From an uncultured Eubacteriales bacterium (GTDB taxonomy: Bacteria > Bacillota > Clostridia > Oscillospirales > Acutalibacteraceae), in NCBI GenBank assembly GCA_934463035.1, contig CAKSIG010000004.1:124001-188000 (forward strand): a stretch of 64,000 bases of DNA, given 5' to 3'. The first letter of the stretch is position 1, and each line of letters begins with the position of its first letter. Made by a program: the position numbers and the translations under genes. Shown here one piece after another: positions 51,234 through 59,636 of the stretch. Below the pieces are notes generated by a model. The model saw only the letters and a list, made by a program, of their open reading frames with translations. It did not search any database and was not told where the DNA came from.

Positions 51234-52911
51234 CGTCTGTTATATCCTCGCTTTCGTCAAATTCTGCTGACGTTGCCATTTTACCGCGTTTATAATTGCT
51301 GAATATCAGTATCGACAACGTTACTGCCGCCGCCGCAAGAATTACATTGACGGCAATCAAAACGATTATAAGTATTTTTTCCGACAGGCTTGAAACCGAA
51401 TTCACCTCTTGGTCGATGATTTGAATACCGTCAAATTTCTTTGCCTGTTCATAGACCTTTTTAACCTTTTCAACACGTTTATCCGTAAATTTCGCCTTTA
51501 CATCGTCAGGCAGACCGTTAAACGTCTCGCAGGTTTTAAGCGCCTCTTTGTAGTTGTCTACCGTTATCTTATCGGCAGACGGCATTTTATCTATAAGCTC
51601 TGTAATTCCGCTTACCGCGATAAGCGTTGCCGCCTCGTAAAACTCACCATACAGAGACAGATCGCCCGAAGAAATTTTTGCTTTTTCCTCATCGGACATT
51701 GTTTCAAAGTCATTTTTGAATTTAAGTATCTCAACTGCTTCGTCAAGCGTCCAACCCTTATCCGAATATCTTTTTTCAAGCCAAGAAGTCAGCTTAGATG
51801 AAAACTCGTCGGCAGTGAGCGTTGATACCGCTTGTGCGGACTCGGTTGTTTCGGTGTTTCCGTCGGTCTGTGCGGTTTCGGTTGTTGAACCCTGTGTGCT
51901 TTGTTTGGTATCTCCGCCTGACTGGCTTGTTGCTGTCGGTACATACTTAGAAGCGTCGGTCACCTTAACTATTCCAACATCTTTCGGTGACATTGTGCAA
52001 TCCGAGATAGTTTCGGTTCCGTCACCCGAGGAAAAAGCAGCCGACGGATTTGAGGTGCCTGAGAAATAGCAGTTAGACGCGCTTGATTTCTTGCCTATTG
52101 GGGCAAATGCCGACGGCGTATCAGTTGGGCTCGAATGATTAACAGTTCCCTCGGCAAAGCAGTTGGTTACCTTAGCCGAGCTTTCAATAGAACCCGCGAA
52201 CAGTCCCCTGCAATACATTCCCGATGAAGTAAATGTTCCGACGGAATAGCACTTGTCTATTGAACCGCCGACAATAACGCCTGCAAACAGTCCGCCGACG
52301 CAGCGTACATCGCCTGTTCCCGTTACACCGCAACCCGAAATAGTTGTGTTCTTAGCATATCCCACAAGCAAACCTACACCCTGCTGGTCTATTCCCTTGT
52401 TGGCATTATAATCGCCTGCGGCGTTATACCAGCCTCTACCGAAAATACCGCCTGTAATGCTTCCGTCAAGGATAAGTATATTTTGAATCGTCGCGCCCGC
52501 AGTTGAGCCGAACAGTCCGCATTCCCATTTACTGTTCTTATCCTTAAAGTCAAGATTCTGTTCCTCAATAGAGTTATACGATTTTGCTTTAAGCGTAAGG
52601 TTTTTTATTGCATACTTTGGAGTTCCGTCGCTGTTTGTATCACAGGTAAAGGTTCCCGTGAACGGCTTTGCAAGATTGCCTATCGGCGAAAAGCTGACGC
52701 CCTTCATATCAATAGTATTATTGAGCTTATAGCTTGCGGAAAGGTTTTCCGACATTGCCGCAAGCTGCGCCGCATTTTCTACAAGATAAGGATTAGACTT
52801 GGTGCCCTTTCCCGAAAACGACGCGGCATTTGCGCACATTGAAAAAGGAATAGCGACCGTTACAATGACAATTGCCAAAACGGCGGAAAAATATCTTTTT
52901 ATATGAAGCAT
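51226..52911 (-). CDS. Membrane-anchored GLUG/beta-solenoid-like surface protein
   Basis: 561 residues. Signal peptide to ~30, a repeat-rich part (~33-325) starting SGKGTKSNPYLVENAAQLAA with GLUG-like strands (LFAGVIVGGSIDKCYSVGTF, CRGLFAGSIESSAKVTNCFA), a Thr/Ser/Gln-rich linker (~330-365), a helical segment to ~480, and a C-terminal membrane helix (ILIIVLIAVNVILAAAAVTLSILIF) with basic tail. Same anchoring plan as the cohesin protein directly downstream, whose start overlaps its stop (ATGAGTAA). Probably a wall-spanning or glycan-contact component. AGGAGG selects ATG 52911. Confidence 0.72.
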   Translation of the reverse strand: MLHIKRYFSAVLAIVIVTVAIPFSMCANAASFSGKGTKSNPYLVENAAQLAAMSENLSASYKLNNTIDMKGVSFSPIGNLAKPFTGTFTCDTNSDGTPKYAIKNLTLKAKSYNSIEEQNLDFKDKNSKWECGLFGSTAGATIQNILILDGSITGGIFGRGWYNAAGDYNANKGIDQQGVGLLVGYAKNTTISGCGVTGTGDVRCVGGLFAGVIVGGSIDKCYSVGTFTSSGMYCRGLFAGSIESSAKVTNCFAEGTVNHSSPTDTPSAFAPIGKKSSASNCYFSGTSNPSAAFSSGDGTETISDCTMSPKDVGIVKVTDASKYVPTATSQSGGDTKQSTQGSTTETAQTDGNTETTESAQAVSTLTADEFSSKLTSWLEKRYSDKGWTLDEAVEILKFKNDFETMSDEEKAKISSGDLSLYGEFYEAATLIAVSGITELIDKMPSADKITVDNYKEALKTCETFNGLPDDVKAKFTDKRVEKVKKVYEQAKKFDGIQIIDQEVNSVSSLSEKILIIVLIAVNVILAAAAVTLSILIFSNYKRGKMATSAEFDESEDITDDE

Positions 52912-52937
52912 CAAAATCCTCCTAAAACAATGTAAAA

Positions 52938-54488
52938 TTATTTTTTCATATAAGCCTTTGTCATCTCGTTGACCTTTTTAAGAAGGTCACTGAGTCCTGC
53001 CGCTTCCATTTTTGAAATCATATCGTTGTACGAGGCTTCATATCCGTCCATAAGCGAACCCGCAATAAGCGTCTGGTGATATTCCGACATCGCGCGGTTT
53101 ATCTGGCTGATTTGCAGTTCAAGACTTGACATATCCGCTCTGTATCCGTAAAGCGCGGTTTTCTTTAAGGTCTTTTCCCTGTTGCTAATAAAGTCCTTTG
53201 CGTATTCTTTCTGTCCTTCAAGAATATTAGGCGTTCTGTAAGCAAGGAAAACGTTGCCTACTACCCAATGCGGTATACCGTAAGCAGAGGTTGAACTCGG
53301 CTGTATTGTGTAATCAGCACCGTAAGCACAGTCGCCTTCAAGGGTGTAATGCGTACCCTCTATACCGTAAACTATCAGGTTAAGCAGGTCGTTGCCTTCC
53401 TCCGAGCGAAGCAGATCAATAAACTTAATTGCTCTTTCGGGGTTCTTACAGGTATAAGGTATAACGGTATAGGTCTTTTCCGAACCGAAAATATTTGTGC
53501 CGTTGAACATAGTTTCCGTTGTATCGGTAAGATACTGATAATACTCTACCTTAGTATTGTCTTTTTCGTTTTTAACGTAGCGTACGCCGTCTTCTTCATC
53601 AAGACCGTACCACATTTCGGTGACATTTGAAGTTCCGACCTCGGTACCAGCAGCGCCCAAAAGGTAATCCTCCGAGATATAACCCTTTTTAACCCAGCTT
53701 GCGGCATATTTTATCCACATCTTATATGCGTCGGTCTGCATAAAGTTTACAACCTCGGCGTTTTTGTCATCAACATCATAACAAAGCCACGCTCCGCCCT
53801 TAGCAGAACCTATCCAGTCATATCCTCTTGTAACTACGGCTGTGAAGAAGTTGAGCGGGTCAATAGTCATTTTGCCGTTTTCTATTTTGCCCGATGACTT
53901 AACGCCTGCCAAATACTGTTCAATAAGCTGATAAACCTTTTCAGTTGTCTTTGAATTTGAGTGACACTCTTTCAAAAATTCATCCTTTGGGAAATACTGG
54001 ACAAAATCGGCAGGAATCCTGAAATATGAGGTCTGGTGCAAAATCGGCTGCTGATTCGGTATTGCATACAGCTCTCCGTCCGACATACCGGTATCATAGG
54101 AATAGCTGTAATCCTTCATTTCTTTCTTGATGTTTGGCGCATATTTATCGACCAAATCGCTGAGTGCCATATATGTACCGTCGGAAAGAGCGGTGTTCAT
54201 ATTAAGCGTATATCCTGTCCACGCGATGTCATATTCTTCCTTTGCCGCCATCATCATAGACCATTTTGCTCCAAGCCCCGTTTCATAAACTATTTCGAGC
54301 TTTGTGTTGTCCATATGCTTAGCAAGCTCCTTGTTGACGGCTTCCTCTACCATCTCAGAGTCCTTTTGCTTAGCGTTGAACAAAATCCATTTGAGAGTTA
54401 CGTTGCCTGTATCCTTTTTTCCGCAACCCGCGAATATGGTTGCCACCATAGCAACCGTAACAAGTAATGTGCCTAAACGTTTTAACAT
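52938..54488 (-). CDS. Sugar ABC transporter substrate-binding lipoprotein (LplA/YtcQ type)
   Basis: 516 residues. Lipobox FAGC with Cys at 22, then a two-lobed binding fold: VTLKWILFNAKQKDSEMVEE, LSDLVDKYAPNIKKEM, YTCKNPERAIKFIDLLRSEEG and DMSSLELQISQINRAMSEY near the end. The size and the KNPERAIKFIDLL block match the large oligosaccharide binders that pair with LplB/LplC-type permeases. Sits just after those permeases. Substrate unknown; the surface enzymes suggest a pectin- or glucan-derived oligosaccharide. Confidence 0.9.
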   Translation of the reverse strand: MLKRLGTLLVTVAMVATIFAGCGKKDTGNVTLKWILFNAKQKDSEMVEEAVNKELAKHMDNTKLEIVYETGLGAKWSMMMAAKEEYDIAWTGYTLNMNTALSDGTYMALSDLVDKYAPNIKKEMKDYSYSYDTGMSDGELYAIPNQQPILHQTSYFRIPADFVQYFPKDEFLKECHSNSKTTEKVYQLIEQYLAGVKSSGKIENGKMTIDPLNFFTAVVTRGYDWIGSAKGGAWLCYDVDDKNAEVVNFMQTDAYKMWIKYAASWVKKGYISEDYLLGAAGTEVGTSNVTEMWYGLDEEDGVRYVKNEKDNTKVEYYQYLTDTTETMFNGTNIFGSEKTYTVIPYTCKNPERAIKFIDLLRSEEGNDLLNLIVYGIEGTHYTLEGDCAYGADYTIQPSSTSAYGIPHWVVGNVFLAYRTPNILEGQKEYAKDFISNREKTLKKTALYGYRADMSSLELQISQINRAMSEYHQTLIAGSLMDGYEASYNDMISKMEAAGLSDLLKKVNEMTKAYMKK

Positions 54489-54503
54489 AAAATTTTCCTC
54501 CTT

Positions 54504-55376
54504 TTATTCTTTGACTGCACCGACAGCCATACCTTTTGAAAAATATTTCTGCAAATAAGGGAATGCTAACAAAACAGGGAAACACGAAATCATAGCCAGC
54601 GCAAATTTAAGCGTTTCAACAGGGATAACGTCGTTTGAAACAACGCCGCTGTTTGCGTAAGTCGACTTAATAAATGAGTTGTTATTCAATATCTGTTGCA
54701 GGAAATATTGAAGCTGATAAAGCTCGGGCTTTGTTACATAGTAAAGCGATGTTCCGAAATCATTCCATTTTCCAAGTAATGATGTAAAATACAACGAACC
54801 AACGATCGGCTTTGACATAGGAAGTATAATTCTGAACAGGACGTTTACCTCGCTTGCTCCGTCTATTTTCGCCGCCTCAATAAGCGAGGTCGGAATTTGC
54901 GAAAAGAAGGTTCTGAAAAGAATAATGTTCCAGCCCGAAACAAGTCCCAATACGATATAAACGGCGAGAGTGTTGCTGAGATGCAAATATTGAGTATTGA
55001 TTATATACTGCGGAATAAGACCGCCCGAAAAAAGCATTGTGATCAATATGTAATGCATACAAAACTTTCGGTATTTAAAATTAGGCTGTGACAGCGCGTA
55101 TCCGAACGAACCGCACAAAATTATCATAAGTGCGGGTGACAGCACCGAATTAAATGCCGATACCCCGAATGCTCTCAAAATTGCTTTGGGCTGAGCAAAA
55201 ACAATTTTATATGCCGATAGGTCAAAATGCATCGGAATGACCTTATAACCGAAATCAACTACATCCTGCTCGTTTGAGAACGAGATCATAAGCGCAATAA
55301 ACAGCGGAAAAATTGCTAAAACGGTAATAATGATAAACACTATATGTGCAAACACGTTTAATGATTTACTTTGCAT
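54504..55376 (-). CDS. Sugar ABC transporter permease (LplC/YtcP type)
   Basis: 290 residues, six membrane helices, with the cytoplasmic EAA loop LIEAAKIDGASEVNVLFRII near 185. CarB/LplC class of oligosaccharide permeases. GGAGGTG precedes the ATG; 14 bp after its partner permease. No ATPase gene is in the locus, so it must use a shared MsmK/MsmX-like ATPase encoded elsewhere. Confidence 0.92.
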   Translation of the reverse strand: MQSKSLNVFAHIVFIIITVLAIFPLFIALMISFSNEQDVVDFGYKVIPMHFDLSAYKIVFAQPKAILRAFGVSAFNSVLSPALMIILCGSFGYALSQPNFKYRKFCMHYILITMLFSGGLIPQYIINTQYLHLSNTLAVYIVLGLVSGWNIILFRTFFSQIPTSLIEAAKIDGASEVNVLFRIILPMSKPIVGSLYFTSLLGKWNDFGTSLYYVTKPELYQLQYFLQQILNNNSFIKSTYANSGVVSNDVIPVETLKFALAMISCFPVLLAFPYLQKYFSKGMAVGAVKE

Positions 55377-55390
55377 AATTCACACCTCCG

Positions 55391-56329
55391 TTAAAACATT
55401 GCGTTTTCAGGACTGATTTTTTTGATAACGGCATTCGAGCCCAAAACCAAAATCAATCCTACAACCGATGAGAACAAACCGACAGCCGCGGTGGCGCCGT
55501 ATGCGCCGCCTTGCAAGCCTCTTAAAACATAAGTAGATAAAACGTCTGTTGCTGGGTAGAGAGCACCCTGATCCATAGGCACCTGATAAAAGAGTCCGAA
55601 ATCGGAGCCCAAAATTGAGCCGAGACGCATTATTATCGTTATACACGCCATCGGTTTAAGTTCAGGTATTGATATGTACCAAATTTGCTTTAAACGTTTT
55701 GCACCGTCAAGCGAAGCTGCCTCAAACAAGGACGTATCGATACTTAAAAGCGCAGCGTAGAAATAAAGACTTGCAAATCCTGCCTGTTTCCACGTTTCGA
55801 CAATTATCAAAATTGCGGGCCAATATTTATACTCCGCATACCATTTAACAGGGCTCATACCGAGGGCTTTAAGCATCGTATTCAAAAAACCGCTTGTCGG
55901 ACTTAAAATCATATAGCATATTGCCGTAATAATTACAGATGATAAGAAAAACGGCAACAGCATTGATGTTTGGTACAGCTTATTGCAAAACTTTGAACGT
56001 ATTTCGTACAGCAACAAAGCCAAGAACATTCCGAAAAACAAACCTATGACGAATAGAAATACAAGGTTATAGAGTATTGTGTTTCTGAGTACTCTTGCAG
56101 CATCATTAGATGTAAAGAAATACTTGAAATATTCAAATCCCACCCATTTGCTTTTCAATATGCCAAGTGCAGGTTTGTAATCCTTAAACGCAAGAACTAT
56201 TCCGAACATCGGCAAATAATTGAAAATGAGCATATACAGCATAGCGGGAAGCGAAAGCAGTATATACGGTATACTCCTTTTAAAGCCGTTTCCACGCCGA
56301 CCGTTTAAATTTCCTTTTTTAAGTGTCAT
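55391..56329 (-). CDS. Sugar ABC transporter permease (LplB/YteP type)
   Basis: 312 residues, six helices, starting with a basic cytoplasmic tail, then YILLSLPAMLYMLIFNYLPM and a classic LplB MFGIVLAFKDYKPALGI, and the EAA loop LFEAASLDGAKRLKQIWYIS near 220. First gene of the long minus-strand operon. ATG 56329 preferred over 56332 because AAGGGG is otherwise too close. Promoter with weak -35 and upstream direct repeats suggests activation by YesN. Confidence 0.92.
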   Translation of the reverse strand: MTLKKGNLNGRRGNGFKRSIPYILLSLPAMLYMLIFNYLPMFGIVLAFKDYKPALGILKSKWVGFEYFKYFFTSNDAARVLRNTILYNLVFLFVIGLFFGMFLALLLYEIRSKFCNKLYQTSMLLPFFLSSVIITAICYMILSPTSGFLNTMLKALGMSPVKWYAEYKYWPAILIIVETWKQAGFASLYFYAALLSIDTSLFEAASLDGAKRLKQIWYISIPELKPMACITIIMRLGSILGSDFGLFYQVPMDQGALYPATDVLSTYVLRGLQGGAYGATAAVGLFSSVVGLILVLGSNAVIKKISPENAMF

Positions 56330-56394
56330 CATATCCCCTTCTCACTTTTTATTGATATAAAACGTGCCGTTTAAAGGCATAATTCTATACATTA

Positions 56395-56466
56395 ATTATA
56401 GCAATAGGTCAGATTTTTGGATAGATATACAAAAACTATCTTTTATGCATTTTTTCTACCTTTTAT
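56395..56466 (-). promoter_or_regulatory. Activator-dependent promoter of the glycan operon
   Basis: Minus-strand -10 TATAAT (56395-56400), 17-bp spacer and a poor -35 TATCCA (56418-56423). Beyond it lie two direct repeats CTATCTTTTAT (56436-56446) and CTACCTTTTAT (56456-56466), 20 bp apart, the spacing typical of AraC-type activator half-sites. Confidence 0.6.
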
Positions 56467-56475
56467 CTTTTGCAA

Positions 56476-56504
56476 TTGACAATTTTATAAATAACAGATA
56501 AACT
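56476..56504 (+). promoter_or_regulatory. Promoter of yesN-yesM-GH13
   Basis: TTGACA (56476-56481), 17 bp, TAAACT (56499-56504), 20 bp before the chosen yesN ATG. Confidence 0.6.
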
Positions 56505-56523
56505 TAATATGGGTGATAGTATT

Positions 56524-57891
56524 ATGTATTCGCTGATAGTTGCCGACGACGAGGCCAACCTCTGCAACGGCATAAAAAGCACTTTGGAGAGGCACTGCCC
56601 CGAAATTAATGTGATAAATACTTTTTACAACGGAGCCGATCTGCTTGAATTTTTAAAAAGCAACACGGTCGATATTGTTATATGCGACATACGTATGCCC
56701 GGCGCTACCGGTATGGAGATAGCCGAATACGTAAGCAAAAACAAGCCCGACACATCGGTTATAATAATCAGCGGTTACAAGGAGTTTGAATACGCTAAAA
56801 ACGCCATTGACTACCGAGTATCCGCATTTTTGGTAAAACCTTTTGCTTTTTCCGATCTTATTAAAAGCGTGAGGTCGATTGAAAGCGCAATAGACAGCAG
56901 ATGTCGTTTTCAAATTAAGAACGATGAAATATTCTTAAAAAATTGGATAATTCTCAAAAATGAAATTACGGCAATAAAGAACACGGAAAATTTCAGTACT
57001 GACAATATGTTTTCAAAAATCAAGGAGCTTAACGTTCAAAGCTATCGGGTATGCGAAATAAAGTATACCGACGATTCAAATTCGGAAATTTCGGAACAGG
57101 CTTTGGAGGACTTAGGAGAAATTTTTACAGAGGAAATTATTACGTGCTTTGTTGAATACACTCCGTCCGCATACGTGTGCGTACTTCTATATAAAAATCA
57201 CGATGAAATTACCGAGGTTATCAACAGCTTTTTAAGAGCAGTTAAAACTCACTACGGCGTTGAACTGAACTACGAGTACCTGCTATTTCAGAATTTAAGC
57301 GAATGGCAGAGACACTGTGCAAGCAAACAGATAATAGATTTATATTTCAGGGTTCTTGACGAAAAAAATGCCTCGCTTGCATACGAGGCAATAAAGGACA
57401 GAGTAGACCGACTTTCGGCAGAAAATCTTTCATTTCTTTACAGTTATATTTACAAATATACAGGGGTGGAATTGGTTAAAAAATCCATTGACTCTGTTAC
57501 TCCCAACGACATAAAGGAATTGCTTTTTGATATGTCGGATATAATCACCGCAAACGATATGTCGAAAAGCGATATACTGATACAAAAGGCCAAGAGTTAT
57601 ATAGAGCAGAATTATTCAAATCCGAATTTGTCGCTTATAACCGTTGCGGACTATCTTAAAGTAAACGCCGCTTATTTAAGCCGAATAATCAAGAAAAAGA
57701 CTGACAAGCGTTTTGTTGAAATAATACTTGAAGCAAGAATGCAAAAGGCGAAGGAACTTTTAAGAGACCCCAATATTTCCATTAAAAAAATATCGGAGTG
57801 CGTCGGTTACAATCAGGTTCCGTATTTCAGAAAACAGTTTACGCAGTATTTCGGAATAACCCCAACGGCTTATCGAAACGGTTATTTATAA
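56524..57891 (+). CDS. yesN: YesN-type response regulator with AraC DNA-binding domain
   Basis: 455 residues. Receiver domain 1-120 with DDE near 10, phospho-Asp in IVICDIRMPGATGM near 54 and the Lys in FLVKPF near 104; a middle linker domain; and two AraC helix-turn-helices at the C-terminus (LSLITVADYLKVNAAYLSRI; KKISECVGYNQVPYFRKQF). Start at ATG 56524 with GGGTGA ahead; the ATG at 56509 would leave no leader. Divergent from the importer operon, whose promoter has paired repeats, so it is the likely activator. Confidence 0.93.
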   Translation: MYSLIVADDEANLCNGIKSTLERHCPEINVINTFYNGADLLEFLKSNTVDIVICDIRMPGATGMEIAEYVSKNKPDTSVIIISGYKEFEYAKNAIDYRVSAFLVKPFAFSDLIKSVRSIESAIDSRCRFQIKNDEIFLKNWIILKNEITAIKNTENFSTDNMFSKIKELNVQSYRVCEIKYTDDSNSEISEQALEDLGEIFTEEIITCFVEYTPSAYVCVLLYKNHDEITEVINSFLRAVKTHYGVELNYEYLLFQNLSEWQRHCASKQIIDLYFRVLDEKNASLAYEAIKDRVDRLSAENLSFLYSYIYKYTGVELVKKSIDSVTPNDIKELLFDMSDIITANDMSKSDILIQKAKSYIEQNYSNPNLSLITVADYLKVNAAYLSRIIKKKTDKRFVEIILEARMQKAKELLRDPNISIKKISECVGYNQVPYFRKQFTQYFGITPTAYRNGYL

Positions 57892-57908
57892 GTATGAGGT
57901 ACAGTTAT

Positions 57909-59633
57909 ATGAAAACAGGCAAATCGGGAAAAACCTCTCACGCCTACTACAAAAGCATTCTTATAAGAGCGTTATCTGTTATTTTTGTATGCACGCTTGC
58001 GGTTTCGGCAATCGTCTTCGCAATTTCTTACCGTAGCTCTGCGAAGGCACTAAAAAACGCCGAACTGAATGTTACAAGCCTTATAGCGTCAAATGTTTCA
58101 AATTATTTTTCACAGTCGGCAAACATAGATTCATATTTTTCCAAATTTTCAACAGGCGTACCGCTTAACGGCAGTGTAGACAAAGAAACAGGTTTTTGGC
58201 TCAAAAAAGCTATAAGCGACGATATAAGAAATTATAACGACAGCTACGGATTTCTTGACGGTATATATGTAAAAATAGGAAATATAAATTTTGACACGGG
58301 GAGCATACACAAGTCTTTTAACAATCTTGATAACAGCAATAAAATTTTTAATTTTTCCGGAATTGACTGTTACCGCGAAAAAGAATGGCCGCACAGGCTT
58401 TTCTTCAAAAGACCTAACACCGAAAAAGTTTCTTACAATGAGGTCGTACTATCGCTTTCTTCGAGAAATATAAGCGACGCTATGTTTAAGTCGGCGGAGG
58501 ACCGTCAAATTTTTGTGACTGACGAAAACGGAAATATCATATTTTCATCAAGTGAATCGGCAATAGGTAAAAACTTATTCGAGATTTACGGCATTAAGAG
58601 AATAAGCAAAGAAACTGACACATTCAGCGCGAAGATAAACGGCAAAAAAAAGACCGCCTATGTAAGCCGTTCAAACGAACTTCCGCTTACAGCAGTCTCA
58701 TTTGCGCCGTCGGCAGCGTTAATATATGCAACCTCTGTTTCCTTTTTATACTCGCTCGCTATATGTATACTTATGGAATGTATTTCGCTTACAAGCTGTT
58801 ATTACATAATAAAGCGAATATACAAACCCATTGAGGACATCGTTGATACATTTCAATACCACATGCCCTCGGATATGGGAAACTTTGAAAACGAAATAGA
58901 GTATATAAACTCAAATATAAACAGCTATATCAAAACCAAGGATATGCTGAACAAGAACATAGAAAAGCTGCATATTGCTCAGATACAGGCGCTGCAATCA
59001 CAGATTAATCCGCACTTTCTTTACAACACGCTTGACAACATAAAGACCATATCTGTGAATATTCTGGATATAGATAATCCGATAGAAACAAGTCTTGTCG
59101 AGCTTAACACCATTCTTCACGAAAGCATTAATCAAGCGGATATAATCGTGCCGCTCAGGAAAGAAATAGAATTTACAAAAAGCTATATTTCGTTAATGAA
59201 ATTAAGATTTCCAAACAGCTTTGACGTCGTGTGGAATATAGATGTGCCATCTCTTGAAGTGCCGATACTGAAATTTATAATGCAGCCTATAATTGAAAAT
59301 TCAATAACGCACGGCTTTTTAAACACAGGGAAAAACCAAAATATAACGATTCATATTTTTTTGGATAATGACAATCTTTGCATAGAAATATCCGATAACG
59401 GTTGCGGTATTCCGCCTGATGAACTTGAAAAAATCCGAGCAAAACTCTATGATCCCGACACAAAGCTCGCTGAAAAGCATATAGGCCTTATCAACGTTCA
59501 ACTCAGAATACGCCTGCTTTACGGCAATGAATACGGGCTTAAAATATCAAGCAACACAGGCGGCACAAAATGTATTTTGAGTATGCCGTTAAATAAAGAA
59601 AATCATATAAAAGAAGCAACAGAAAGGGTTTAA
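57909..59633 (+). CDS. yesM: YesM-type sensor histidine kinase
   Basis: 574 residues. Membrane helix 1 (~18-40), extracytoplasmic sensor domain (~41-275), helix 2 (~278-300), HAMP-like region, then the His_kinase block QALQSQINPHFLYNTLDNIK with the phospho-His, and ATPase boxes FIMQPIIENSITHGF (N), DNGCGIPP (G1) and GLINVQLRIRLLYG. Partner of YesN, 17 bp downstream. ATG 57909 fits GAGGT; 57894 is the alternative. Such kinases sense oligosaccharides directly or through the binding lipoprotein. Confidence 0.92.
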   Translation: MKTGKSGKTSHAYYKSILIRALSVIFVCTLAVSAIVFAISYRSSAKALKNAELNVTSLIASNVSNYFSQSANIDSYFSKFSTGVPLNGSVDKETGFWLKKAISDDIRNYNDSYGFLDGIYVKIGNINFDTGSIHKSFNNLDNSNKIFNFSGIDCYREKEWPHRLFFKRPNTEKVSYNEVVLSLSSRNISDAMFKSAEDRQIFVTDENGNIIFSSSESAIGKNLFEIYGIKRISKETDTFSAKINGKKKTAYVSRSNELPLTAVSFAPSAALIYATSVSFLYSLAICILMECISLTSCYYIIKRIYKPIEDIVDTFQYHMPSDMGNFENEIEYINSNINSYIKTKDMLNKNIEKLHIAQIQALQSQINPHFLYNTLDNIKTISVNILDIDNPIETSLVELNTILHESINQADIIVPLRKEIEFTKSYISLMKLRFPNSFDVVWNIDVPSLEVPILKFIMQPIIENSITHGFLNTGKNQNITIHIFLDNDNLCIEISDNGCGIPPDELEKIRAKLYDPDTKLAEKHIGLINVQLRIRLLYGNEYGLKISSNTGGTKCILSMPLNKENHIKEATERV

Positions 59634-59636
59634 AAA

